Shown: positions 51,349 through 60,229, numbered from the stretch's first letter. The stretch: 64,000 nt of DNA from an uncultured Lachnospiraceae bacterium (GCA_947626775.1 CANQTL010000008.1:34206-98205); one strand, 5' to 3'. Notes: generated by a model not told the origin, from the sequence alone. Numbers and translations: made by a program.

Positions 51349-51415
51349 ATAAGATATTTCGGTTAGTTTTGACCTGAATATCTTATATTATACAGCGCGG
51401 CTGTATTTTTGGCAA
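51349..51415 (-). promoter_or_regulatory. Promoter and dyad operator of the AAA ATPase gene
   Basis: On the minus strand TTGCCA (51415-51410), 17 bp, TATAAT (51392-51387). Just downstream, ATAAGATATT (51349-51358) and AATATCTTAT (51377-51386) form a perfect 10-bp inverted repeat with an 18-bp gap across the predicted start site. It could be an operator or a leader hairpin. Confidence 0.6.
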
Positions 51416-51465
51416 GCTGCAGGGACGCTTCGCGGGGCGCAGACGGCAGGGTTTTGCCGGCCTGA

Positions 51466-51494
51466 TTGCTTTTCCGCCCAAAAACAAGTATAAT
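51466..51494 (+). promoter_or_regulatory. Promoter of the nuclease pair
   Basis: TTGCTT (51466-51471), 17 bp, TATAAT (51489-51494), about 65 bp before ATG 51560. Confidence 0.65.
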
Positions 51495-51559
51495 TTGGGA
51501 AGAAAAGAAAGAACGCCGGGTGAAAAAGAAGCTGCCGGGACGAACATAGGAGAACACAC

Positions 51560-52660
51560 ATGAAACTGATTCACTGCGCGGATCTGCACCTGGATTCTAG
51601 GATGAGCGCAAATCTCGATAAGGAAAAGGCGAAGGAGCGCAAGGGCGAGATCCTGCACACTTTCGAGCGGATGGTGGCTTACGCCGCGCAGAACGGGGCA
51701 GCCGCAATCCTGATCGCGGGGGATATGTTCGATGCGAGAAATATTTCCGCTGCGGTCAGGAACACGGTTTTATATCAGATTGACGGGCACCCGGAGATCA
51801 CTTTTTATTATCTGCGGGGCAATCACGACAGCGACAATTTCCTCTCGGATCTGGAGGAGATACCCGGCAATTTGAAGCTGTTCGGCGCGGAGTGGACCGC
51901 CTATGGCGAGGCGGACGGAAAGGTCGTGATTTCCGGGATCGAACTGTCTGCGGAGAATGTTGGCGCGGCCTGTGTGTCCCTGACCCTGGACGCCGGCAAG
52001 TGCAATATCGTCATGCTCCACGGGCAGGAAGCGGAGAGCGCGGCGAAAGACCGAACCGCTGTCATTAATCTGAAAGCCCTGCGCAACAAGGGGATCGATT
52101 ATCTGGCTCTGGGTCATATCCATGCCTATAAGAAAGAGAAGTTGGACGCGAGAGGGATCTACTGCTATCCCGGCTGTCTGGAAGGGCGCGGCTTCGACGA
52201 GTGCGGCGAGCACGGTTTCGTCCTGCTCGATGTGGACGAGGAGACGGGAAGATATACTCATGAATTTATTCCCTTTGCCAGGCGGAACCTGTACACGGTG
52301 GAGGTCGATGTGACAGACTGCCGGACGACCGCCGAGATGAGCGGGAGGATGGATCAGACTCTCAGGGAGGCGGGCTGCAGACCGGACAGCCTGGTCAAGG
52401 TTGTTCTGCGGGGGATGCTGGACGTGGCGTGCGAGAAGGATGTACAGTATCTGCTGGCCGGATTGAACAGCCGCTTTTACTACGGCAAAGTCTACGATGA
52501 GACGACGCTCAGGATAGACGTCGAAGATTATCGTTACGACGAGTCCCTGAAGGGAGAGTATGTCCGTCAGGTTATGGCGGACGACGCCCTCTCGGACGAG
52601 GACAAAAAACTCATCATCCGATACGGCCTGCAGGCGCTTGCCGGAGAGGAGGTGCAGTAA
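51560..52660 (+). CDS. SbcD/Mre11-like metallophosphoesterase (YhaO type)
   Basis: A 366-residue nuclease subunit. The five phosphoesterase motifs are visible: CADLHLDSRM, AGDMFDARN, RGNHDSDN, NIVMLHGQEAES and LALGHIHAYKKE. The C-terminal part is the cap and ATPase-binding region. With the next gene it forms a YhaO/YhaN-type complex, a relative of SbcCD acting on DNA ends. The two genes are 3 bp apart. Confidence 0.9.
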   Translation: MKLIHCADLHLDSRMSANLDKEKAKERKGEILHTFERMVAYAAQNGAAAILIAGDMFDARNISAAVRNTVLYQIDGHPEITFYYLRGNHDSDNFLSDLEEIPGNLKLFGAEWTAYGEADGKVVISGIELSAENVGAACVSLTLDAGKCNIVMLHGQEAESAAKDRTAVINLKALRNKGIDYLALGHIHAYKKEKLDARGIYCYPGCLEGRGFDECGEHGFVLLDVDEETGRYTHEFIPFARRNLYTVEVDVTDCRTTAEMSGRMDQTLREAGCRPDSLVKVVLRGMLDVACEKDVQYLLAGLNSRFYYGKVYDETTLRIDVEDYRYDESLKGEYVRQVMADDALSDEDKKLIIRYGLQALAGEEVQ

Positions 52661-52663
52661 GCT

Positions 52664-55321
52664 GTGAAACTTCTTTCCTGTCATATCGAAAACTTTGGGA
52701 AACTGCATGATTATTCCGTGAATTTTTCCGACGGCGCGAATATTCTCTGCGAGGAAAACGGCTGGGGTAAAAGCACTTTCGCCGCTTTTGTCAGAGCCAT
52801 GTTCTACGGTCTGGAGGGAGAGCGCAAGAGAAGTATCGGGGAAAACGAGCGCAAGCGCTACAGGCCCTGGCAGGGCGGCATATTCGGCGGACAGCTCGTC
52901 TTCGAGGCGCAGGGCGGCAAGTATCAAATCTCGCGGATCTTTGGAGACAAGGAGGCAAACGACGAGTTTGAACTCAGGGACGCGGCGACCAATCTGCCGT
53001 CCAAAGATTACACCGGGAGGATCGGCGAGGAACTTTTCAGGATCGACAGAGAATCCTTTATGCGGACGGCATTCATTGAGCAGGGCGGGTGCGGGACGGC
53101 GGCCACCGACGACATCAACGCCAAGATCGGCAATCTGGCGGACAACGCCAACGATCTGAACAGTTATGACGCGGCGGCGGCAAGGCTGACGGAGATTCTG
53201 AACGCCCTTACGCCGAGCCGCGCGACGGGGTCCCTCTCTAAGAGAAGAGACGAGATAGCCGGATACGAGCGGCTGGTGCGGGACGGACAGGGCATCGCGG
53301 ACAGTATTCATACTTACCAGGAGTATCTGCACAGAGAGGAGGCGGAGCGCGCCGCGCTGAAAGCGCAGTTGCAGGAAGCCGGGAAGGAGCAGACGCGGAT
53401 CGCGAAGATACAGTCCGTCCTGGTTGAGCGCTCAGAGTGGGAGCGGCTGAAAAAGGAAGCCGCGGAAAAGAAGAAAGAAGCGGAGGGCAGCAGGGCGAAG
53501 CTGCCCGGAGACGTCCCGGAGCCGGAGGAGATCAGACGGGAAATTCTCGCGTGCGGGGACATGGATAAAGCGCGGGAGAGAGTATCCCTGAACAGACTGA
53601 CCGATGGTGAGGTAGAAGAGCTTGCGGCGCTGCAGACAGTATTTACAGACGGCGCCCCGGCGGATGAAGAATTGGATGCGAAGATTCGGGACGCCGCCAA
53701 ATGCAGAGAACTGGAACAGGAGATCCGAGACAGGCGGATGACGCCGGACGAACAGGAGCGGCTGGAGGAATTGGAGCGGGCTTTCCGGGATGAGCCGGAG
53801 AGCGTGTCGGCTGTGGCTGCCAGATGGAACGAGCGGAACAACAGAAAGGCGGCGCTGCCCTCCAAGCAGGCCGCGCTGACTGCCCTGCGGGCGTCTTTGG
53901 AGGCGCAGAGGCGGCAGAAGAAGAAAGTTCTGCCGATTCTGCTGCTGGTCATCGGGCTCGCTCTGGCTGTGTTGGGCGTGGCTGCGGCGATCGTGTTTTC
54001 TTCGTCTGCAGGGATCGTGGGAATCCCGGTTGCGGGTGTGGGCGGAGTGCTTGCGGCTGTGGCCGCGGCGAGCGTTCTGCTGGGGAGGCGCAAAGCCGGG
54101 GCCGGGGATTCCGAACTGCCGCCGGAAGTCGGGGATCTGCAGCGGACGATAGATGAGGACAGCGCTTATATTGCGCGGGTCGATGCCGGGACGGAGGCGT
54201 ATCTTGCGAAACACGGCAGGATTTTTGAGGAACATACGGTGTCCGCCGTTCTGCAGGAGATCATGGCGGAATCTGTGGAATACCGTTCGCTCAGGCAGAG
54301 AGCCGGGCGGCAGGCGGACAGCGCAAGGGTGGCGGCATATGAGGCGCTGAAAAGGGATCTCGCCGCTTTTCTGGCCGGGTATGGGAGAGCGCCCGCGGAG
54401 GAGCGTTTCGCGGACGAGCTGTACACGCTGAAAAGCAAGGCGTTAAGATTCCGCACTCTCGAAGAGAAGAAAGCAAACCTGACAAAAGCCGAGGCGGAAT
54501 ATCGGCGCTATGCGCATGAAATTAAATCTTTCCTTGAAAAGTGCGGCTGCGAGGCGGGATCGGACGTCTATGCACAGCTGTGCGACATCCGGGATTGGGC
54601 GGCGGCGTATCTGGAGGCAGCCAAAGCCCGGGAGAAGGCGGACGCGCAGCTTAGGCGGTTTGAGAGCGCACACGATATCGCGGCTCTGTCTGCGGCGGCG
54701 CAGGACGAGGATTTGCCTTCTCTGGAGGAGATCAACGACAGGATTCTGCGGCTGACGGAGAAGGCGGACGCGGTCAGCAACACGATCGCAGGCTATCAGA
54801 AGACGCTGGCGGATCTGCAGGAGGCCTGCGACGAATGGGAGGAAAATCGTCTCAGGCTGGAAGAACTGAGACAACTCCAGGCGGCGGAACAGAAGAAGTA
54901 CGACGCCGTGCGTCTGGCGAAAAACAAGCTGACCCAGGCCAAGGAAGCGATGACGGCGAAATATGCCGCGCCGCTCTTACAGGCCTTTGGAAGATATTAT
55001 GAAATGATCTCGGGAGAGGCCGCGGACGCCTGGCATATGGACGCCAACACGACGGTGACGGTGGATGAACTGGGAAAACAGCGCAGCGTGGACACGCTGA
55101 GCTCCGGCTGCAGAGATTTGACCGGTATCTGTCTGCGCCTGGCCCTGATCGACGCGATGTACCAGGCGGAGCCGCCGGTGCTGATCATGGACGATCCTTT
55201 TACCAATCTGGACGATGGGAAGATCCGGGCGGCGAAACGCTTTCTCGAGGCGATAGCGGCGCGCTACCAGGTGATTTATTTCACATGCAGCCAGGCGAGA
55301 GCCGGGCGCATCGACGGTTAG
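52664..55321 (+). CDS. SbcC/Rad50-like ATPase (YhaN type) with internal membrane-like segments
   Basis: An 885-residue SMC-like ATPase. N-terminal HIENFGKLHDYSVNF and Walker A EENGWGKSTFAAF; C-terminal signature DTLSSGCRDLTGICLRLALID and Walker B PVLIMDDPFTNLDDGK. Long coiled coils lie between. Within them, residues about 424-475 form two strongly hydrophobic stretches (VLPILLLVIGLALAVLGVAAAIVF; GIVGIPVAGVGGVLAAVAAASVLL), so the protein is probably membrane-attached, a known feature of the YhaN branch. GTG 52664 is the start. Confidence 0.9.
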   Translation: MKLLSCHIENFGKLHDYSVNFSDGANILCEENGWGKSTFAAFVRAMFYGLEGERKRSIGENERKRYRPWQGGIFGGQLVFEAQGGKYQISRIFGDKEANDEFELRDAATNLPSKDYTGRIGEELFRIDRESFMRTAFIEQGGCGTAATDDINAKIGNLADNANDLNSYDAAAARLTEILNALTPSRATGSLSKRRDEIAGYERLVRDGQGIADSIHTYQEYLHREEAERAALKAQLQEAGKEQTRIAKIQSVLVERSEWERLKKEAAEKKKEAEGSRAKLPGDVPEPEEIRREILACGDMDKARERVSLNRLTDGEVEELAALQTVFTDGAPADEELDAKIRDAAKCRELEQEIRDRRMTPDEQERLEELERAFRDEPESVSAVAARWNERNNRKAALPSKQAALTALRASLEAQRRQKKKVLPILLLVIGLALAVLGVAAAIVFSSSAGIVGIPVAGVGGVLAAVAAASVLLGRRKAGAGDSELPPEVGDLQRTIDEDSAYIARVDAGTEAYLAKHGRIFEEHTVSAVLQEIMAESVEYRSLRQRAGRQADSARVAAYEALKRDLAAFLAGYGRAPAEERFADELYTLKSKALRFRTLEEKKANLTKAEAEYRRYAHEIKSFLEKCGCEAGSDVYAQLCDIRDWAAAYLEAAKAREKADAQLRRFESAHDIAALSAAAQDEDLPSLEEINDRILRLTEKADAVSNTIAGYQKTLADLQEACDEWEENRLRLEELRQLQAAEQKKYDAVRLAKNKLTQAKEAMTAKYAAPLLQAFGRYYEMISGEAADAWHMDANTTVTVDELGKQRSVDTLSSGCRDLTGICLRLALIDAMYQAEPPVLIMDDPFTNLDDGKIRAAKRFLEAIAARYQVIYFTCSQARAGRIDG

Positions 55322-55360
55322 ACATGGCGAAGGCGGTATGAAAATACCCGGACAAAGACA

Positions 55361-55385
55361 GGCTGGCGCTAGATCCGCGCCAGCC
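55361..55385. terminator. Hairpin between convergent genes
   Basis: Perfect 9-bp stem GGCTGGCGC / GCGCCAGCC with a 7-base loop containing the stop codon of the minus-strand gene. T content is modest on the minus side (TGTCTTTG), so it is a weak terminator. Confidence 0.5.
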
Positions 55386-56061
55386 GTTTGATGGAATCCA
55401 AGATCTGATCGCGAATCTCTTTACTGTTCAGAGCGACGGTCGCGTCCATGGCGTCCGAGAGCGCCGGATTTTTCTCATAGAAACAGAACTGGATGGTGTA
55501 ATAATCCTGCTTCATGCGGAGCCGATAGCCGTTGCCGATTGTGCGGTAGGTGAAAGACTGCGTGTCCGTCTGTATCTGCGAGATTTGGTCCAGTTTGAGC
55601 AGCAGCGGGTGGTCTGTTCCGTATGCAGATGACAGGAAATAGTCCTTTGCTGCGACCGCCTTTTCATAGGGATATGCGCTGTTCATATCGGTTTTGTACT
55701 GAATACATACAGTGTCCGCGGACATCAACTGCAGCGCCATTTCTTCCCGCTGCTCGGGGCTGAACAGGGCGGTCTGCTTTTTAAGGGCTTCCATGTAGCT
55801 TTCTGAGGAAGTCTTGTGGCCGAAGAAATGCAGGATCGGCAGCGCGATCAGCGCAACCACCGCGCCGAAGACCGCTCCGCCCAGGGCGGATGTCAGCACA
55901 TTTCGGATATCTCCTCCACTGAACAGGTTGATCGCGCCGCTGACCAGAGCGAAGACCGGCGGGCAGAGCAGCAGATATCTGCGGTCGCGCCGCGCCGCGG
56001 CCTTTATCCTGTCGTCGTTCCACTGTTGTTCTTTGGTAAGCCAGATTTCATATTGGTTCAT
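55369..56061 (-). CDS. Two-helix membrane protein of unknown function, putative LytTR target
   Basis: A 230-residue protein. A soluble N-terminus (NQYEIWLTKEQQWNDDRIKAAARRDRRY) is followed by two hydrophobic helices (YLLLCPPVFALVSGAINLF; GAVFGAVVALIALPILHFFG) and a cytoplasmic beta-rich domain (CIQYKTDMNSAYPYEKAVAAKDYFLSSAYG ... YTIQFCFYEKN) resembling YcxB-like domains. Start ATG 56061 follows GGAGGG; the ATG five codons earlier contains that site. It is downstream of an AgrC-like kinase with its own repeat-bearing promoter. Confidence 0.8.
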   Translation of the reverse strand: MNQYEIWLTKEQQWNDDRIKAAARRDRRYLLLCPPVFALVSGAINLFSGGDIRNVLTSALGGAVFGAVVALIALPILHFFGHKTSSESYMEALKKQTALFSPEQREEMALQLMSADTVCIQYKTDMNSAYPYEKAVAAKDYFLSSAYGTDHPLLLKLDQISQIQTDTQSFTYRTIGNGYRLRMKQDYYTIQFCFYEKNPALSDAMDATVALNSKEIRDQILDSIKRLARI

Positions 56062-56084
56062 TTCGTTTCCCTCCATACTTTCAT

Positions 56085-56147
56085 ACTATACAGCATTTTG
56101 GGAGCGTTTTTGTCATCTGTCAAAAAAACGGCGCGGGATGTAAAAAT
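56085..56147 (-). promoter_or_regulatory. LytTR-type direct repeats and promoter before the 56061 gene
   Basis: In gene direction ATTTTTACA (56147-56139) and TTTTTGACA (56126-56118) are 21 bp apart and end 27 bp before TATAGT (56090-56085), which follows GCTG as at 41947. No -35 lies at 17 bp. The distal repeat abuts the kinase stop codon. Confidence 0.6.
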
Positions 56148-57418
56148 TATGGAAGATAGAGGGTGACGCAGGCGCGAAAAACAGTATCGTCATAGGGAAG
56201 ATACAGCTCGCCGTGATACTTGGCTACGGCCTGCTGCACCGAGAGCAGACCGAAGCCGTGGCCGCCGCCCGGCTTGCTGCTCTTTAGCAAGCCGCCGGGC
56301 TTCTCTCTGAGCTTCCCCTCGTAAGGATTTTCCGTCAGGATACGCAGAAGCCCTTTTTCCAGACGGATTTCCAGATTGATTCGCCTTTCGTCTGCGGGAA
56401 GCCGGGAGACCGCATCCAGCGCGTTGTCGAGAAGGTTGCCGAGAATCACGCACAAATCCGTCCCGTCCACGGGAAGATCCGCAGGGACTTCCACGAGACA
56501 TGAAAGATCGGCGTTCATGGTTTTCGCCACGGAGTGTTTGTAGTTGATGAGGGCGTCCAGCGCCAGATTGCCGCTGTGAGATATTTCGTCCCGGTGCAGC
56601 CTGTTCTCGTACAGCATCTCGTCGATCTCCTGCCGGGCGTCGTCGTACTGCCCCTGCTCCAGCCGGGCGCCGAGCGCTACGAGACGGTCGTTTAGGTCAT
56701 GGCGCAGCATACGGGTCTGACGGTAGGCGGCTTCCCGTTCTCTTGCCTGTCTGTCGCACAGTTCGATGGTCTGCGCGTAGACGGCGGCCTGTTTGCCTGC
56801 CAGCGCATAGGAGGCCATACGTCCGTAGACGTCATAGACGGCGAAGTTTATGAGGATCATGAGGAACGTGACGAGGATGAAGGCGATATTGGAGCCGTCT
56901 GTCTGGGAACGGATATAGGTATCGTAGATGACCCACACGGACACGGCGGGGAAGATAAACAGTTCCAGCCAATACCGCAGCGGGGGGGGGATTTCCTCTT
57001 TTTTCGGCCCGATCCTGCCGTAGATCTGAACACCCAGATACATGACGATCTGGCAGACGGCGTCGCCCATCAGGAAGACGTCTTCTCCCCGCAGTACCAG
57101 AAGGATCACGCAGTTGACGAAGACCTCTACCGCCATATAGACGGTGAAGAAGATCAACGAGCGGAAAACGCAGGTCTTGAAGCTGTCCCTGTGGGCGAGC
57201 CTGTATAGCAGGATGAGAAACAGGATATTTCCCGCAAGCGTGACTAACGGGTAGGGGGACTCCGCCTCGGTGACCGCCCAGAGACAGCACAGGTATACGC
57301 CCTGCGTGCCGTACCAGAGGATCGGTCTGCACTGCGGTTTTCCAAACAGGGTGATATAGGTGCAGACGATATGCACCATAGACAGCGCAAGAAGAAAATT
57401 GGTCAGGAAAAGCAGCAT
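56147..57418 (-). CDS. AgrC-like GHKL sensor histidine kinase, no adjacent regulator
   Basis: A 423-residue protein. Six to seven transmembrane helices span residues 1-200. The dimerisation/H region is RQTRMLRHDLNDRLVALGARLEQG. The ATPase motifs are CVILGNLLDNALDAVSR (N-box) and GGGHGFGLLSVQQAVAKY (G-box). AgrC-type kinases read peptide or small-molecule signals and phosphorylate LytTR regulators. Regulators 1 and 2 in this window lack kinases, so it may serve one or both. A G9 tract lies within its coding sequence. AAAGGAGG precedes the ATG. Confidence 0.9.
   Translation of the reverse strand: MLLFLTNFLLALSMVHIVCTYITLFGKPQCRPILWYGTQGVYLCCLWAVTEAESPYPLVTLAGNILFLILLYRLAHRDSFKTCVFRSLIFFTVYMAVEVFVNCVILLVLRGEDVFLMGDAVCQIVMYLGVQIYGRIGPKKEEIPPPLRYWLELFIFPAVSVWVIYDTYIRSQTDGSNIAFILVTFLMILINFAVYDVYGRMASYALAGKQAAVYAQTIELCDRQAREREAAYRQTRMLRHDLNDRLVALGARLEQGQYDDARQEIDEMLYENRLHRDEISHSGNLALDALINYKHSVAKTMNADLSCLVEVPADLPVDGTDLCVILGNLLDNALDAVSRLPADERRINLEIRLEKGLLRILTENPYEGKLREKPGGLLKSSKPGGGHGFGLLSVQQAVAKYHGELYLPYDDTVFRACVTLYLP
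56982..56990 (+). repeat. G9 homopolymer tract inside the kinase gene
   Basis: Nine G on the plus strand (CCCCCCCCC in the mRNA sense) encode the three prolines of KKEEIPPPLRYW. A one-base slip would truncate the kinase before its catalytic part. Confidence 0.7.
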
Positions 57419-57532
57419 TACAAAAATCCTCCTTTGTCAGTTAAGAGTTGATGTTTCTCATCTTATCATAAGTGCGGAGGGAAATCCAGAGGCGGGACGG
57501 AAATGAGGAGCAGCCGCCGGCAGCCATGCGAA

Positions 57533-57594
57533 AAATGACATCGTGAAACGCAATTTTTACCTGACGGGAAATAAGGTTGTTTTTGCTGTATTAT
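57533..57594 (+). promoter_or_regulatory. LytTR-type repeats and promoter before the lipoprotein gene
   Basis: AAATGACAT (57533-57541) and TTTTTACCT (57554-57562) are 21 bp apart, the second ending 26 bp before TATTAT (57589-57594), which follows GCTG as at the other two sites of this type. The first repeat is the weakest match of the set. Confidence 0.45.
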
Positions 57595-57598
57595 GTAA

Positions 57599-57607
57599 GG
57601 GGGGGGG
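57599..57607 (+). repeat. G9 homopolymer tract in the ribosome-site region
   Basis: TAAGGGGGGGGGT directly precedes ATG 57609. Length change would alter the ribosome-site spacing. Confidence 0.65.
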
Positions 57608-57608
57608 T

Positions 57609-59279
57609 ATGAGGCGAATGAAACAAGCGGGCAAGGAAACGTGGATTAAGATCATGAAAAAATGGGGATTCCATTTCTTTATCGTTTTTGCAATTTTTTT
57701 TCTGGCAGGCTGCGGTGAGCGGGAGCAGCGGGCTGCTTCTGTATCTGCGGGAGTCTCTGTAGCTGAGGAAGCTGCCGCATATGAAGAAGAAAAAGACACA
57801 TCAACCGCAGATTCCTATACGCTCCTCATGGACGATCTGATCCGCTGGGATCAGATAAAAGAGACAGAGACGGAAGACTACTATATCGTGGCGGTACAGG
57901 AAGAAAACAAAGACGGGAAGATTGTGGAGTATCCGCAGATCGTTCCGAAAGAGGGAGCGGAGATCTTCTGCGGAACGGAACTGATCAATGCCCGGTTGGC
58001 GACGTCATATTGGCAGGACTATAATATCCTGTACGCAGACCGGCACTATATCAGTCTGTGGCGCGGTGGCGAGAGCGGGGAAGAGAGAACGTCTCTTTTT
58101 AATCTGCAATGTCAGAACGCGTATGCCAGGGATGATAACGATTACAGAGACGCGCCGTGGCCCTCCGGCGAGGTTCCGATCTCCCTCGACGCGATACTGG
58201 AAGAGATAGAAAAGGGAAACTGCCGTACCGATGAAGCCGGCTATGCGATCTATCGGGAAGACCCGGAAGCGTTTATCGGGAGCGTGCGCAGACAGTTTAA
58301 GGAGATCAAGGAGGGCGGCTACGAGGAGGCATACTGGACGCGCGAGGATTCGGATTACAGTAAAAAGGCATACAGAATGTATCTCAGAGAGGACCGGGTC
58401 GGTTTCTACATCCATCCCATTGAAGTGTGGGAAGAGACGGAATCGAAACGCTTTTATCACTCGTCGGAGCATCCGATAGACACAAGCCGCGATTTTCGGA
58501 TCGAAGTGCCGTATGACTGGAAGAAAGACGCCCCGGCGTATCATATGCCCTACGAGGTGTATGGAGAACTCTGTGAGAGCGAGACATACGGAACGTTCTA
58601 TTGCCCGCAGATCAGAGGACTGGATGAAACGATAACGGCGTCTCTCAATGCGGCGATGAAAGAGGATCTGAATGAAAATCTGGCCTATATGGATCTGGAT
58701 GTATGGAATGAGAAAATGGTGTGGTACACTCCGTACGGCGTGGAAGAATATTTTGCAGAGCTGCCGCCTGTCCTCAATCCGGAAGTGACATACAGGACAG
58801 AAAAATATTTGTGTATTCATCAGGATATATACGGTCCCATGCTGGAAAGGATCTGCATGACCGATGCGGCATGGAAACGCTACCATGTCTATGACCTGGA
58901 GACGGGGAAAAGCCTGAGGCTGGGCGACGTCATCCGCGTGGATGAGGCGTTTGTCACATGGCTCAAGCAGGAGAAGAAGGTGGACGCGAGACTTTCCGAG
59001 ATCACAGGCTGGGAAGAGGAAATGGACAGCGTGAATGATCCGGCAGAGTGGATGAAGAAGGAACTGGATGATTATCCGGCGGATCTTCTGCTGTCCGTAT
59101 TGGAGGATGCGGAGTTCTGGCTGAAGGAAGACAATCTGTTTATCAAAATCCCGCGCTATAATGTGGAGCTCTATGACGGCCTGGTGTATCTGGGAGGAGG
59201 AACCGGCCATCCGCCAATCCCTATTCTCTATGAGGTACGGATCGCGCTTGACGATCTGCAGGGATTTCTTATTAACTAA
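57609..59279 (+). CDS. Large lipoprotein of unknown function, C-terminal part DUF3298/RsiV-like
   Basis: A 556-residue protein. A hydrophobic segment ends in the lipobox FLAGC, so it is a surface lipoprotein. The middle is acidic and aromatic. The C-terminal half (GTFYCPQIRGLDETITASLNAAMKEDL ... YHVYDLETGKSLRLGDVIRVDEAFVTWLKQ) recalls the DUF4163-DUF3298 pair of PdaC and RsiV, as a weak resemblance only. ATG 57609 is placed after the -10 at 57589; GTG 57543 would lie upstream of it. ATG 57618 and ATG 57654 are alternatives. It diverges from the AgrC-like kinase. Confidence 0.72.
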   Translation: MRRMKQAGKETWIKIMKKWGFHFFIVFAIFFLAGCGEREQRAASVSAGVSVAEEAAAYEEEKDTSTADSYTLLMDDLIRWDQIKETETEDYYIVAVQEENKDGKIVEYPQIVPKEGAEIFCGTELINARLATSYWQDYNILYADRHYISLWRGGESGEERTSLFNLQCQNAYARDDNDYRDAPWPSGEVPISLDAILEEIEKGNCRTDEAGYAIYREDPEAFIGSVRRQFKEIKEGGYEEAYWTREDSDYSKKAYRMYLREDRVGFYIHPIEVWEETESKRFYHSSEHPIDTSRDFRIEVPYDWKKDAPAYHMPYEVYGELCESETYGTFYCPQIRGLDETITASLNAAMKEDLNENLAYMDLDVWNEKMVWYTPYGVEEYFAELPPVLNPEVTYRTEKYLCIHQDIYGPMLERICMTDAAWKRYHVYDLETGKSLRLGDVIRVDEAFVTWLKQEKKVDARLSEITGWEEEMDSVNDPAEWMKKELDDYPADLLLSVLEDAEFWLKEDNLFIKIPRYNVELYDGLVYLGGGTGHPPIPILYEVRIALDDLQGFLIN

Positions 59280-59403
59280 TTCCTTTTCAATTCTTTCAAA
59301 AGTATCTTCTTGTTTGCTGATGCCAGCCAGTTTTAGCACAAATGGTTTCACAAGCATTAACCGCATATTCAAAATCCGCTCCAAGTGCATGACAATGGTT
59401 ATT

Positions 59404-59467
59404 TAGTGCCGAAAATAGTCGTTTGGTGCATCGGACATAGCGCGTCAAATGAAAAACAGCCGATAAT
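59404..59467 (+). promoter_or_regulatory. Candidate LytTR-type repeats upstream of two-component system 3
   Basis: TAGTGC (from 59404, in TTTAGTGCC) and TGGTGC (from 59424, in TTTGGTGCA) are 20 bp apart, followed about 30 bp later by GATAAT (59462-59467). The rest of 59280-59403 holds no gene that I can support; a short minus-strand frame ending near 59300 is noted among the rejected items. Confidence 0.45.
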
Positions 59468-59520
59468 AATATTGGGTATCTTGCGATAGGAAAACATGGC
59501 AGTACAAGCGGGGACGGAAT

Positions 59521-60228
59521 ATGGAAATCATTGTATGTGACGACAGCGGGACAGACAGGGAAAATTTGATCCGGCTGCTGCGGGACTATGAAAAGAAAAA
59601 AGGGCTGGCCTTTGACATGACAGAATATGACAGCGGGGAAGCGCTGCTAAAGAATATGGATAAATTGCAGGACAGCAGCATTTTATTTCTTGACATCAAC
59701 ATGGAGGGCACAGGTGGGCTGGAAGCGGCGGCGCAGATCAAGAGCCTGCATCCGAAAATCAGCATTGTGCTTGTGACGGCGTATATCGGCTATGCGCTGG
59801 AGGGGTACAAGGTGGAGGCAAGCCGTTTTCTGGTAAAGGATGATCTGGAGGATTCCATTACCGAGTGCATGGATACGCTGGTCAGAAAGCTGGAACAGGA
59901 CGCACAGGTCATGGATTTCTCTTTTGTGGAGGGGAATATCCGGCTGAAGGTCAGCGACATTATCTACATTGAAACGGCAAGGCACAAGAACATATTTTAC
60001 ACCAAAAGCGGAAATTTCCAAATCTACAAAAAGCTGGACGAGATCGAAAATGAGTTGCGGGAGTATGATTTTGTGAGGATACATATGAGCTTTCTGGTTA
60101 ATATGCGCTATATCAGGAAGATCAGCAGCTACGTCATGACACTGACCACCGGGAAAGAAATATCGGTGCCTAAGACCAGATATGCCGAAGTAAAGCGGCA
60201 GTATATGCTGTTCAAGGGGGTGGAGTGA
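59521..60228 (+). CDS. LytTR response regulator 3 (AgrA-like)
   Basis: A 235-residue regulator. Receiver: IIVCDDSGTDREN, phospho-Asp in SILFLDINMEGTGG; the usual Lys region reads FLVKDDL. LytTR domain: LKVSDIIYIETARHKNIFYTKSGNFQIYKKLDEIENEL ... FVRIHMSFLVNMRYIRKI. It ends 1 bp before its kinase gene, forming an agr-like two-component operon without a visible AgrB or AgrD. Base composition is lower in GC than the first 57 kb. Confidence 0.92.
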   Translation: MEIIVCDDSGTDRENLIRLLRDYEKKKGLAFDMTEYDSGEALLKNMDKLQDSSILFLDINMEGTGGLEAAAQIKSLHPKISIVLVTAYIGYALEGYKVEASRFLVKDDLEDSITECMDTLVRKLEQDAQVMDFSFVEGNIRLKVSDIIYIETARHKNIFYTKSGNFQIYKKLDEIENELREYDFVRIHMSFLVNMRYIRKISSYVMTLTTGKEISVPKTRYAEVKRQYMLFKGVE

Positions 60229-60229
60229 G

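Noticed and set aside
59290..59500. Minus-strand frame ending near 59300 with a plausible peptide (NNHCHALGADFEYAVNAC...)
   Set aside because: It might be a gene remnant, but it has no start or ribosome site, overlaps the repeat-bearing promoter and matches no family that I recognise.
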